A stretch of 64,000 nucleotides of DNA from Rostratula benghalensis. Lineage: Eukaryota > Chordata > Aves > Charadriiformes > Rostratulidae. A model generated the notes under the pieces. It was not told the origin of the DNA. It did no database searches and was given only the letters and a program-made list of their open reading frames with translations. The stretch is from the NCBI GenBank assembly GCA_013399305.1, contig VXAI01000115.1, forward strand, positions 1,569,907 through 1,633,906, read 5' to 3'. Shown piece after piece: positions 35,701 to 49,335 of the stretch; position 1 is the first letter of the stretch, and each line of letters begins with the position of its first letter. The position numbers and the translations under genes were made by a program.

Positions 35701-36176
35701 CAATAGTGATTCATACAACTCTAAATGATCTGACAGAAATGGATAGGACTTTCCAGGTAGAGCTTCTCCTGACTGTTACCTATTTATTGTCATACACATA
35801 TGCATGGGTTGAAGTGGGAATTCAGAAAAAGTAAGGCGTATTCCCTATTCTATCTCATTTTTTTTTAGCAGAAAATGTTTGTATATCCACATGTGGCAAC
35901 ATGGCATATCACTGTGTGCTGGTCCCTTTCAAGCACTGTCAGGGATGTCACAGGGAGGCTTGTGGCACAGTGAACAAACATGGACAGTTGGTCTAGCTAC
36001 ATAAGTGTCATTGAGTTGTCTGCATCGGATGTCTGCATCATATCAGCTATGACCCCGCACAGCGATCCTGTTTCAACCAGAGTGGTATCTTCTGAGTTCT
36101 GCTTTGGAGCTAGGGATGGTCCAAGACCTCTGTCTTGAAAGCTCATCCCTTAGAATGACCCTGAACATGTTACTGA
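32744..36176. other. Unique sequence, no gene seen
   Basis: Contains a TTTA-repeat stretch near 33436-33460, an A17 run (34993-35009) and a possible CR1 tail remnant (34238-34256). The part at 34440-36170 reads like old, decayed transcribed or transposon sequence in texture, but I cannot assign it. No intact exon is seen. Confidence 0.45.
34238..34256 (-). mobile_element. Possible CR1 tail remnant
   Basis: AATCACAGAATCACAGAAT is exactly two units of the CR1 3' octamer ATTCTGTG read on the minus strand. No CR1 3' UTR follows, so this would be an insertion truncated to almost nothing, or chance. Confidence 0.35.
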
Positions 36177-36492
36177 TGTCCAATACTTAAAGGAGGCCTA
36201 CAGGAAAAGCGGTGAGGGACTTTATCAGGGAGTGGAGTGATAGAACAAGTGCTAATAGTTTTAAACTGAAAAGAGGTAGATTTAGATAAGATATTAGGAA
36301 GACATTCTTTACTGTGAGGGTAGTAAGACAATGGAACAGGTTGCCTAGAGAAGTTGTGGATGCCCCATCCCTGGAGGTGTTCAAGACCAGGTTGGATGGG
36401 TCATAGAGCAAACTGATCTAGTGGAAGGTGTCCCTGCACAGGAAAGAGGGTTTGGAACTGCATGAGCTTTAAGATCCCTTCCAACTCTAGCT
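36177..36492 (+). mobile_element. CR1 LINE, 5'-truncated 3' end without octamer tail
   Basis: Begins in the reverse-transcriptase C-terminal region. The forward frame has [20 protein letters not shown], then [21 protein letters not shown], then a stop. The 3' UTR has GGTGTCCCTGCACAGG and GATCCCTTCCAACTC. The expected ATTCTATG tail after 36492 is missing, so the 3' end has been lost or has diverged. Confidence 0.94.
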
Positions 36493-39400
36493 GTTTCCTC
36501 CATTCCATGTTTTCTCCATTTCCTGCAAAACCTCTGAAGCAATGTGAAGTGACCAGGGATTACTAACCACCTTCACTGACAGATACCTTTCTGGAGGAGG
36601 GGATATGGTGATGATGATGTCCAGTAAGCAAGTACAGAAACCCATAGGAAAGCCCCAGATTGGCCAGAAATCACCATGCACGTCAGTACGAACTGTCTCT
36701 TCTGCAGCCAATTCTGCTTTTGTAAAGTATATGTAGAAAGATACTGCAAGTAGTGGAAATGATTTGGGAGCTAATTTAGTGGTATTTCACTCCCACTTAG
36801 AGCCATGCAGATGGCTCCCACAAGGAGCTCAGTGAAAAACAGCGAATGATCAGGAGTGGTGAGACTTAGACTTCAGTGTCAAGTAGAGTTGCTCATTTAT
36901 TTCTCTCCATATCAGTTGGCCTCCTGGTATATTATACAAACAGGTTAAAAGTCTAGATTTCTAAAGAAGTGAATCCACATTGTGCAAAGGTAGCACTTTG
37001 TTGTTCTGAGTGTCATTTTTGCTGGGGAGGCTGCCAAGGGCAGTTTCTGGCCTAAGCCATCTTTTGTGAAAGAAAAAGAATATTCATAGAAAGGGCTGGG
37101 AACATGCTTCTGTCCTCTGCAGCTGTTGCCAAAAAGCTAGTGGGAAGGCTTCTAGCTCCCTTTCTGTACTAAAAACTCCATAGCAGATTATTTGATAACA
37201 ACTATTTTGATATGATAAATGCTTTCTGCCTGAAAAAGTGACAGTTTTCCAAAGTGTGTACAGCCATGTATTGTCATGCAAAGTTACTTTTTCAAATAAT
37301 TACTTCTCTTATAAGAGGTCATTCTATGTGATTTTAATAGATTTAGCTGAAACTATAAAAAGGCAACTGAGTTGATTTTAAATAAAGCAAAGTCTGTGGT
37401 TTATGAAGTTTTATTAGTTTCTTTGAAATGCAGATTTGTATTAGCTAAGCATGAAATAAAAGGCCACGGTAGCTGTACATTGGAGATAAGTTGGAACATT
37501 CGCATATTCATGCTTCACCTCTCTTTTTTGGGGGTGGCTTTTGTATTTCCATTGCTATGGACGCTGTGTGAGGGATGAGATTGTCATCTGCATTTTTAGG
37601 CACAGTGAGAGAAGTGTATTAAAGGATTACTTTACTCCTACTAATTTCTTTTTAGTTTTGCTTTTCAGGCAAACAGCCTGGAAAGTATCTCTTTTCAAAC
37701 TAGATGCTTTCAAGAGTGAAAATATGAGGTTTTATAGGACATCACATAATTTAAAACCCTTTTGGCTTCTGACTTTGGAAATACCTGTATCTGAATTCCT
37801 GCTAACTCATCACCTCAGCCCGCTTCCTGTAAGTAATTTACACAAGAGGGCATGCTAATGTTTCAGGTAATATGCATCAAATAAACATACATATGTGTGT
37901 TGATAGGATCTGGGCCCAAAGAATCCTTTTATGCCTGCGACTGCCTCAAATTAATTCACAATTTGTATGCCCAATCAGAATACACATTATAGCAGTGACA
38001 TTTTACACCCACTTGGTTTAAGAGTAACTAAACACACAATACTCAAGGCAATGAAGAGTGAAACCCCTAATTTTAACTTCATTAGGAAAGGACTTTACAT
38101 ACAAGCAATCCATTTCCAGTCTGATGCAATTAATTTTGTTCTCACACATTAGCATAACAGAGTTGCATGGGAATACACAAGTCCAAAGATCTACTTTGCC
38201 TTGACTTTTAAACATATACCTCTCAAATTTTGTCTTTCAAGTTGCATTGATTGTAACTAGTGAGAAGACTAAAAGTGAAGATGCTGATTCTTTCATTTTC
38301 TCACATCCAGAAATCACACTATTTAAATGTCTACTTCCCCTTCTATTTTTTCCTGGACAAAAATCCTGGCAATTTTTTTTTCTTAAATGAAGCATTATAA
38401 GATTTTACTGACCCATTTAGCAGCTTATTTTAATAGTCATATTAGCAGGCTCCTAAATGGAAGCCCATGAAAGCAGGAGCTGTAAACTTTATGCCTTCCA
38501 TTCAGCTGCTCTCCCTTCTCTCATTACAACTGCATTTACCACAAAACTTTTTAACTAGGTCCCAACTGAATGTCTTCATGAAAACAGATCTGGACCTAAT
38601 CTTTAAAAATGCCTCAGAAATCCACCTTATATCCATGACACCATTTTATAGCCCATATATCTAAGGGACCCATACCAGATCCGCTTACTGTTCCAAGCAC
38701 AAATTGTTAGCTAATTTCTTGGCGGGGTTCTATAAACCAGAGGATATACCCAAACAACAACTGAAGCAACCCAAAGTAGTTTTACTCTTGAGTTTATACA
38801 AGGTATGGCTTTCTGGTAACAGAAGTAAGCAAGGCTCTTGATTTCTCTACCCTCCCTGCCCATGTCTACTTAATGACCTCCTGTGCTAAGACACTACTTG
38901 GACCATGAGATGCTGGTTTGGTCAGGTGGCTCTGTGACAAGTCTACTCATGCTGTATGACAACTTTGCCTCACATTTGCCAAAGGGATGTCAAAGACCTA
39001 GCAGCAACCCTTATAGCAAAATGTCTTATGCCAGGAAAACCTTTGTTATAAGAGCTTATTTCGCTGTGGAACATAATTTCTTAGATATTATTTCTTTTGT
39101 GCTTCACCATAGCTTTACAGTGAAAAGGTATTTTAAACAACATGTAAAAATAAATACTAAAAAAAGGACAAACAACAAACACATACAACCACTCTGCCTC
39201 TTTTGCAACCAGAAATGAGAATGCTACACATTAGCTGCAATTTCTTAGAAACAACTAAGCACTGAAATAGGATGTAACTTGTATAAATACTGAGGTGGAC
39301 TTACATAGTATGAAAGGGCAGCTTTTCTTCCATAAAATCATCAGACATCCACCCATAAAACAATGAATATTGGCATTAAACACATGAAATGCTTTTCTGA

Positions 39401-42400
39401 GGTTAGGTTCAAGAGCACGACAGACTATGATTGAATCCCAGTGAGTCCAAATGTGCTTTCCAAATTGTCTGGGAACAGGGACAGGAAGATTTGGCTATTC
39501 ACAGATAAAGTTTTTGTGGCAGGGAAGATGTGAAGCAATGTGAGCCAGACCTACTACAAGGCTGTCCAGGAAGGAAAAAAGTTAATTAAAAGTTTTATGG
39601 TGAATAAGTGAGACGTAAATGCGTAAATATGAGATGGATGTGAATGTTCCTCCAAAGAATGACATTTTGAGAGAGAAGCAAACTGGAACACCTGCTGTCT
39701 TTTCAAAATATATTTTGGAGATCTATAAACAAAATAACCTGTTAAAGCCTTTTTTTGTCATTGAGCTCTGCAGAGAAGATCAGAAGTCTCATATCTGAGC
39801 ACTATTTCAGATAGCTGAAACACTAAAATTTAATGAAAATGCATTATTAAAAAATGAATCACATGGCAAACTATCAAATTAGGAATGTATTGTATTTATT
39901 TCACTTATAACATACTTAGACTAAACTATCTAACAGGAGCTTCTTGTGAGATAAGTATTTTTTAGGAACCTGAAGTTTTATTTGTAATGACTTGCATGCA
40001 GAATGGTTCTCCTCTAATGAAAACAGGAAATATAATGAGCATCAACAAATACTTTGCTATTAGTTTGGGAATAAAAAGCCATTTTAGTTTTGTTGGAATG
40101 TATGCCTAATAGGTTCAAATAATGACAATGTTATTTTTCTAGTATTGCATGTGTTTCTTTAAGTACTCCCCTTTCTCTTGTTTCACCATTTATACACAGA
40201 GTGCTGCTGATACATATTCTTGCATCTCATGTCTGTGAAACAACTCTCCCCCCTCTCCCAAGCAGACTTCTTGTTACTGTTATCCTGAAGCTTTAACTGA
40301 CACCTCACTGCTATTCAATATCTGAGTATTCTGAAAGACCAATATTCTGCTAGTTCCAGAAATTACTTGCTTAAACACCTGATGTTTCATGTACTGCTTG
40401 ACCAAAGTCACATTAGCAGAATTGTCTGGCTGTGCATGGCTTTGAAGAGTCATTATATTGACTGAGAAAAAAATCACCTCATTTTGTCACGGGAAATATG
40501 CATTTGACCATTTCCTCCTGTTGGAGCCAGCTTTGTTCCTTTATGAAAAATCACACAGCCTTTGTGTGAACATTGGCATGTTCCACCCTCAATGAGTCTG
40601 AAACAAGTTGGAGAAGTCAATGAGTCAAGTGCAGCGCGTTTGGTCCACGTGCATCTCAAAGCACTGGAAACCAGAGCTGTATCAAATCATGTGGCAAAAT
40701 ATGTGCTAGAAATGTCCAAGACTAGGAAAGCAGAGAGGCAACATTCTGTAACTGAAGTTCAGTACCAGACATGCTAAGCTGCAGCAACAACGTATTACGG
40801 AATTCACCCCAAATTTGTATGCATATGAGAAGGTAATAGCTTTTTATTATGATGCTGTGAAAGAGGATGATGGAATTATTTGAAATGAATATTCAAGGTT
40901 CCAGTGAAGCTGCAGTGTAGTGACCTCTGTAATAGCTTATGTCACTATGGATTGTTAAATCTAATAATTAAAGATGCAACTTTACTGCATAGTATCCCTT
41001 GCCATAAATCATGGGAGCAATGACTCTCCCTCATTGCAGTAAAGCATAATACCATTACATTTGTGCTTCACATAAGGTCATATTAGACAGGACAATAGGA
41101 GTTTGGTGTGCTCAGTTGGTACAGTTACACGAATGTATATTGTTGCAGTGGTGGAAATGTGAAGAAGATGCCTTGCAGGAGCAGGGAGCAAAAGAGAAGT
41201 TAACCCTTCTGGGGATCCAAAAGATTCCAGTAAAATCCATGCTCGTTTTCCCATTTTTGAAGGGTCAAATTCACAGCATTGCACTGAAGTTTGCTGTAGT
41301 GCCAGGTCTTGCAGCAACTCATCTCACCGGGGGCAGCAGAGGAGTATTGCCCACTTTCAAACCTAAATATATTGAAGGTATCATTCCAGCTGAAGGAAAG
41401 AGAAATAGCTGATAAAAAAGTCATTCCAATCCTTTGCAAGTCATGAGTGTGAACAGCCCACTACAAACTGCCATGTCTTCAAGCAGCAGTTGGGAAGGAC
41501 AGCAAAGTCTGGAACTTGCCAAGATTAGTCATTGTTTCTAGCTAAACTTTGACATGATCGAAGCCTATAGAGCTACTCTTCAGTGAATTACTGCTAATGG
41601 CATTTATTACCAGCATTAACAGTAATTTACCCACTGTTAATCAGAACAGCCGGTTACAGTACTTTGCAATCATTCTGAGTCCTCACTTTGCTGGCTGACT
41701 AAAATATTTTATGCTACCATTAGTCACAAAGCTTCAGCAAAGAGCCAGTAAATTTAGACAGAGTCTGGGATCCTGAAAAGTTACACCCTGCTTGTGTCTA
41801 ATTTATCGTCACTGTTTATGTTTGTGCCAAGACTTGGGCTTTCCCACAGATCAGGTTTTGAAATACATAGTCATAAAATGTCCTCTAGGTGGGCCATTGG
41901 ATTAGTAGTAGAAAATCATGTTCTGCTTGGTGGAGATGTTTGCAGTACATTATTACAAGAGAAAGTATATCTTCCTATCTACAAGGCTGGTATGTATCGC
42001 TTGGGTCATTTAACTTGTTACCTATAGGGCTTACTGAAATTCTCATTCATCTCTGTATTCACTGAACTGCAGGACACATTTCATGTACAGTGGTGTAGGA
42101 GGCATGTTCAGAACATTTGAACAGGCTGCCATCTACAGAAGTGTTTGGTCCCCCACTCCTCAGTGGAATATCCAGTCTTCTACCTTGAGCAGAAAAAGAA
42201 AAAATGTCCTTCTGTGTCTCAAGCTATAATATCACTGATAATCAGTCTACCCTGAAAAAAAAAAGGAGAGAAGGGACTGTAACACTGAAAAGCAAAATAA
42301 TTTCAGGTTAGAAACTCTTTATGTTGTCAGAAAGAGCGTCTTTGCTAGTGATGTATTTGTATTAGGGATGCCCAAAGGGAGGGACAAAGAGGACGAGGGT

Positions 42401-42880
42401 GCCTTTGTTAACACACCAACCAATTTGCTATTAATTCATGCCAGAAGCAGTCTGTGCTCTATCCACAAAGTTCTTGTAACAAAAAGCCTTTTAGAAGTTA
42501 GATGTTTTCTGGAAATCATTTTAAGATGGCCACTCTGCTTAATCAGCATGAAGTTCAGTTCTGCATCAGATTACTGAAGCATACCATTACCCCCCAAGGA
42601 CTTAAAATTCCTGCAGTTTCATATCAGTCATTTTGCCATGAGCACTGCAATTCCCATAACATGATCCAGGTCTTGGAAATAAAGATAGGAACAGTTAAAG
42701 TATCAACATTAGCTTGTCTGACATAGGCTACACTGATAAAATATGTATTTCCAGATGTTTGGCATCAGACCATTATTCAAACTGATGTATTGCGAAGATT
42801 TATCTTTGTCCAGCCTGTATGATACAACCTGGTCAGACACAACAAAGAATTATTTTTAAATAAAATAGAAGGTTGATGAG
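36493..42880. other. Unique sequence, no gene seen
   Basis: No transposon or exon is recognised. A patch at 40490-40780 is open on both strands and contains a perfect AP-1 site (TGAGTCA, 40621-40627), an E-box CACGTG (40646-40651) and a POU-like ATATGCATTT, so it may be regulatory. The rest is AT-rich. Confidence 0.5.
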
Positions 42881-45765
42881 CCTACAAATGACAGCCTGTC
42901 TAGATCTGACAACGATTCACCAAATCCCTGGTTGGACTTGACCTGAAGCATGCCAACTGCCATCCAGCTCACTGGCTGAATTTCCTCTGCCTCAGAGGGA
43001 AGGTGGATGCCTGGATCTAGAGACAGCCCTAGATGCTAGTGCCCATGGTCTGGATCGGACTCAAAGGAGTCCAGCCAAGTGAGGTGAAGTCCCCAGAGCT
43101 ATACTGGGAACACTAATTTCTTCTCCCAAGTGTTTTTTTGTTTGTTTTTTTTTTTTTTTTCTTTAAACACCAAAGTATTTTGTTTAAATTGGAATCAAAA
43201 CAAAACATGTATTTTCTCCTAAAAATTGAGTTAATCTCTTTGCTTAAGTCTAAACATATAAATTCCCAGTCTGTCTGTAGGCAGCTAAGAATTACAGTGT
43301 TTCAATAGCTGTGATGGTCTGGAGATAGGTGCAAGTGTCAGATTGTAGGGAGATGTAATAGCTTTGATTGGATCAGTGAACCAGGCTGGGCAACACAAAT
43401 CTACATTGGGTACACAGTGCCTTCCACAAATATGAAACACAACTCTGTCTAAGACTGTGCCTAATAAACTACTTATAGTTGTTTCTCTAATAAAAAAGCT
43501 ATTTCCTCACAACCCTGTGTGCTTCCATTAAATATTTGTGTGTGCCTTTGGTAAGAGGAAAGATTATAATTGTTCTTATGTGTATCTGGGATCTGATCCT
43601 GGGTCATTTCCCAATGAGATACAGATAGGAATTGGTCTGTTCTGAATTTTGATACTCTGTCATCAAGGTAGTTACTCTCAAGTGCTTAAATATGAATTTA
43701 AGGAACTGACAGTGACACTGGAGGTCCTGCTTCAGGTTTGTAGAGGTATTACACAGAACTGGCTTGGTTTTGGCATATTCTTTAACACCTTGCTGCATCC
43801 TAGAAAGTCCTCTTAGTACACCTCTGTTGGTGCCTGTCCCCTCTCCTGACAGCATGAGACTAGGTCATGTCCTGGCTTATGATTTGGAGGGGCTCATGAC
43901 CCTCTAGGTAGGGTGAGAAATGTGCTGGGGAGGTGAGGTGCCTGTGTAAGGTGTCCCACTACCCTGATTTGTAGGTTTGTGCAAACCTCTGGGGAAGGAA
44001 TGCTTTGCTGTCAGCCAAAATCACTTTTAATTCAAGCCACGTTAAGGTAAAAGGATGGGGGAGACAGTGGAAAGAATGGATTTACTTAAACAACATTGAC
44101 AACACAGCTGCCAATGTTTATAAAAGACATAGGTCAAGAAATGAAAGAAATGAACACGCTTACTCTATTTAATTTAATCCAAAAGGTTTCTCTCACCCCT
44201 GTGATGGCTGATTTGCAGTAGACATTTCTAAAGCTACCTGCTCAGGGATTTAGTCTCTCTGCATTTTTTGTGTCTCAGGTTGCATTCGCCACGGAGTAAA
44301 GTACTTCCTGATAGGACGTATTTGTTTTCATAGCTAATCCTCCTTTCAGATTCCAATGATTTAATCTTTTTTCTCCAGCATACATTTCCGCCTGTCTTTT
44401 GCAAAAGATATAGTCCTGCTGCTCCCTTTTTAATTAAAATAACCAATGCTATAGTCACTCTGCTAAACCAGCTATCATCTTCTTCCCTTGATTGTTATTA
44501 ACCATTGGGTGACAGTGTTGTCCACGCTACTGATGAACAAACCAGAAGTTCAAATGAAATTTGGAAGCACCTACCAGTTAGGTAAGAAGCTGTGATAGTG
44601 ACAAATGAAAGCTAGAGTAGAAGTAGTTCGTATTGAAAGGGAATGTTAATACTTTCCCTTAAGTATGGGGGTTTTTTATTTTGTCATTTAAATAGAGAGG
44701 AAAAAGTATGTCTTTAAATAGCAGGCAAACATTGGTCCCATGTAGAGAAACAATATAAAACCAGATAATTGGAAGATACAGCATACATCAGGGGTTGAAA
44801 ACAGTCTGTGAGTCAGCGTCTTCTCCACATTTTGCAGTTTATGCAGCTTTGGTTATCCCTGTCACTAAAAGATAAAACCATGGTCTGGATGGAGTAATGA
44901 AGTGATTGGTAACATGAAAGCTTTCTATGTGATGTTAAGATGAGAGTGGAAAATTATTATATTTTTTTTTAATAAGGGAGTATTTTAACAGATACTTCTT
45001 ATGTAAACTTTTTTTTTCTTTTTTTTTTTTCTAGCTAGCTACTGTTATGACTAGTCTAGAGAGGAAATGTATAAGGTAATATTAAACTGTCATCTAAAAT
45101 GAATGGTAAGATATGGGTTGGATGCAGGAGATGGAAAGGAAAAAGAAATCGATTGGAAAAGGAAACATTTACAAACTAATACTTAAAACCCGAATACATA
45201 ATTCAGTTCTGTAACCCCATGACAGATATCACTCAAGAAAAGCACTTTGCAGAACGCTAAAAAGGATTAGACACAGATAGGTGAGCAAGATGAATATCAT
45301 TCAGTTACACTTGTTAAGATAAAATTTATAAGGAATCCAAGCCATCTGTAGGCAAATAGCTCCCTAAAGTGAAGAAAGTCATAGCATAGTGCAATAGTTC
45401 ATTGCAGGTGGCTTTCACCTTGGCTTAAAGCCCTTGCCCACAGCTGCTGGCAGGCACAGAATATTGATCAGGAATACTTGATTGCTGAGGGCAGGATGGA
45501 GTTGACCTGTTCACAGAGCTTTCTTGCCCTTTTTCTTGCATGTGCCTCTTTCCCTTTTTCATCTTTTACTCCTCCCACGGTTTTCATTTTAGTGTTTTTT
45601 TTTTTTTCTGTCTTCTGTTTCTCCTTCTACAGCATTTCTTCCTTTAACTTATTTTTCCCAGTTCCACTCCAGAAGGATTGATCTCTCTCAGCAGTTTTTG
45701 TCCCTGCATACCTCTCATGCTACATATTTGTCTTCCTCAACACAGAGCAACTTATTTTTCCTTTC

Positions 45766-45796
45766 TTTTTTTTTTTTTTTGTTGTTGTTGTTGTTG
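45766..45796. repeat. T15 run followed by (GTT)5
   Basis: A T15 homopolymer passes directly into five GTT units. Probably slippage-prone. Confidence 0.93.
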
Positions 45797-48700
45797 ACAC
45801 ATTTCATGTACATGCAGGAGCAATGTAGTAATGTGTCCAAGCCAACGTATTGCATAGATGTCAGGAACTCCCCGAAGCAATGAACTACTAGACTTCCTCT
45901 CACCACTGGACTTCTGCTCTTAGGAAAACTTAGTGCATCATGTCTCTTCCATTGTCAGATCATGTAGATCAAACAGATGATCACATAGCAGTATCACCAA
46001 AGGAAAACAGTTAAAACTCCTTAGATGATAATTTCATTCCCTGTTTCCTGGTGTTTAATGGCTGACTCAGCTGATGGTGATAAACTCTTGTCTTTTTGTG
46101 GGCTGCCACTTACTGGCCCAGTAGTGTTTCAGAGATACGTAGACTTTTTCAATCAGCAGTTCCTTTAATGTTCAATTCCATTCCTTAAAATGCAGCTTGA
46201 AAGCAAAATCCCAATTTTATTGTCATTGTCTCCCCAAAGGCAAAGCCTATGAGAATTCTCTAGGAGAGAGAGATAGTTGAGACAACAGTCTTCTCCTTTG
46301 TTGTTGCCTTAGTTCATATCATGACTCTAACAACCTGCAGCGTGGAGGAGACATGGGTATTAGAGATGAGAGGCCTCTCACTGCTGCACATAGAGACCTC
46401 TCACTCTTTCACATAGTATGTGTGAATACAGTGGCTGTGGGGTCTGTTGGAAGGACAGACTCCAACCATTAGACTGGTGGAGCTGTATGGCTCTGCCTGT
46501 GAAGATTTATCTTCACCCACAGTGTCGTGGAGAGATAGGTCCTGATTCCTGGCTGCAGCTGAGCTGTGCTGGGAGAGCAGGCACTGCTGGCTGACTGGCT
46601 CCACTGCCAGCCTTCTGCACAGGAGAGTGGCTTTGAGTGCAGCATTGCTCAAGTATCATCCCCCAAAAATTTCTTTCACCTGCTGGTTCTAGGACAACTG
46701 ACAGGTATGAACATGGCTGGCATAACGAGAGGGTTTTAAAAGACCACCAGAAATGCAGAGTGAACTGCTTAAGGGAAGACAGAAACCTTATTACAGAAAT
46801 TAACCAGTAATCATTCTTTTGATGTCATGGGATGGTGTGTGTGTGTTTTTGCCCACAGGGCACTTTTTCTTTTGGGCTTGTTGTTCTTTTTTTCCAATTG
46901 AAAACAAGTGGAAGTAAGGGAAAGGTACAGGCAAAATAAAATTTCCTCTGATTTCAGAGCAGAAATGTTTCTCCTTTTGAAATTCATGAAATTACCAGAT
47001 AGTGTTAAAGTATAGTAATGCTGAGATGCATGGACAGCATCGCAGACAGCACATTCCACATGGTGTGTGCCAGCAAACACTCCAACACAACAATGAGACA
47101 AAGGCATGCTGCCACTTCACTGTTTCATTTCAATGAGCCAATTTACAAGAAGCGTTTCTTTATCCAAAACATCCAAGACCTCAAATTATCTGCATAGATT
47201 CACTTTGTCCAGACTTGACAGGCTATAGAGAATAAATTAAAGCTAGGCAGTTTCCAAAGAGATAAGAAGGTAGATTCCTCACTCACAGAAGTTACAATCA
47301 AAGGGTGGGACAGATGGACAAAAAGCTAGGGAGGGAAAGCTAGGAGACATATAGCTCAGCATAAATTCAAAAGGTAAATTAAGGAATTGCTTTTAACCCA
47401 ATCATTTCTCAAACATCTGAGAGTGATGTTCATTGTTTTGGCAGCTTTTTGGCCTGTCTCTCCTCTCCTCTTTTCCTTGATTTTTTTTCAGCATGTTTCC
47501 TTTTCTTTATCTGGTGCATAGCTAATCCAATGTGTGTACAAGTGTAGGTGCTTAAGGCAATTGCTCAGCCTTGAAAGGAATTCCTACCTGCAATCAGTGA
47601 CTGTCTAAGAAGGATTTTACTCCTGCCCAATAATTGTTGTTCACCTATGACCCCTTTTTGGCAAACTCATAGCTGTCTCATTATTACTTTAAAAAAAAGG
47701 TGCTTGGAATAAGAATGTGTTCCATTAAGTAGGCAAGTCTAAGCGAGTGTCTAACACTAGTGCCCATGAAGTTCATCAGAGGAATGCTGATTGATTTTCT
47801 TTAAATAGACCAGACAAAGAGTAAAGTATTAGGCTTGTCTAAGCAATATGCAAGTCAGCATGGGGCTGTGTGTTTTCAAGGAGAGCAAAAATGGATTGGT
47901 TCCAACAGCACAGTGTAGTGCTGAGAATAGCCTAAGTGTTAGAATTTAAACTCCAACTTTTAAAGGCATATTTTCCATTGCTTTCAAGCAAAAATATTGC
48001 TATTCTTCATGAGCAGATACTTATACTTTTAAAATCATGGCATTAGCCATGTGCTAAGTACATGGCTGCACCTAAGAACAGTTTATCTTACAGACCTTCT
48101 GCTTTGTACCTGAGGGTTTTAAAATAGCTACCAAGTGTTTACCCAGAGAGGAACATAAAGGGGAGCTGAACTGAGTGAAAGTCAACTTGGTCCCTAGAAC
48201 TTAGTGCATGTTAGTGCTCAAAGATTTGTTAAATACCTAGCACAATTTTCAGGAAACTGAAAAGTGTCTTATGCAGCAGACTTTGGGTGCTTGTTTCCTA
48301 AGAAAGAAGGCAGAACCTACAACTCTTTTGTACTTCGGAATGTCCTGCTCGACCCCTGACAAGCAATTTTACATCAGAACAGCATCTAGCAAAATGGAAT
48401 TTCCTATTGTATAGGAAAAGTTACACAATTTGTTTCAGTACGTCAAAATGCTATACCCTGTCAAAACAATCCTAACCATAGATGACAAGATTCTCTGATC
48501 TGCTTGGGTTTTCCAGCTGTCTGGCTGCAGAGCTACTAAGAAGCTCAGCATCTGGAAGCCTTTACCTGCCTTGATTTTCTTCTCAGGTTGCTGGGGGCTT
48601 TGAAGTTGCCAGGCTTCCTGCTGCAGAGTTGGGCCCCAGCTCTCAAGATGATCTGGCAGAGAACCAGTTGGGAAACACTCAGGAAAGGTCCCTATTCATT

Positions 48701-49288
48701 GACAAGTGAATTAAGACTTTCTTTTTCTCATTTGACCTACCCCGACAGGGCAGGAAAACCTGAATGGTCAGCTCTGGGGAAAAAGGCAGCAACCGCTCTG
48801 TTCTGAATGTATGTTCGTTTCTGTTGAAGATTATGGGCTGGAAACAGGCACTGTGTTTTTAAGAACAGCACTGGTTGTCGTGTTTGGGTTATGGTTCAGG
48901 ACAGGTAACCTCAGTAAATCTTGAAAAGATATTTTCATTGGCAGGAAGGCAAGTGCCTGCATTCCCCTCTCCTTCACCAGCTGCTAACTGCCAATCCTGT
49001 CAATAGAGAAAACCCAATCCAAAGCTGCATAGATAAATGATCTTCTTTGTCTTAAATAATAGTGAGCCCCAGCTCCCATTTTACCATAACGGAGAAGGAT
49101 GCTCAATTTATTCTGGGGGTCTTGGGGACAAATTGGCTTACATATATTTTCAATCAGTTAGTCAGCTTTTGTGCTGTCCTTGGCATAACTCACAGAACTA
49201 ATATTTCATGAGCACAGGTGAGAACTATTGCTCTCCTTTATGTTTATACCTGCCTTATTAACATGAACTACGCTTGGAATTGCAATAC

Positions 49289-49335
49289 AGGGTCAGATCC
49301 TCTGCTGGTACAAATTGCCTCAGCTTTCTTGAGCT
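49289..49335 (+). repeat. Ancient amniote interspersed repeat fragment
   Basis: GGGTCAGATCCTCTGCTGGTACAAATTGCCTCAGCTTTCTTGA fits closely a motif I recall as common in sauropsid genomes (GGGCCAGATCCTCAGCTGGTGTAAATTGGCATAGCTC). Family name uncertain. Confidence 0.55.
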
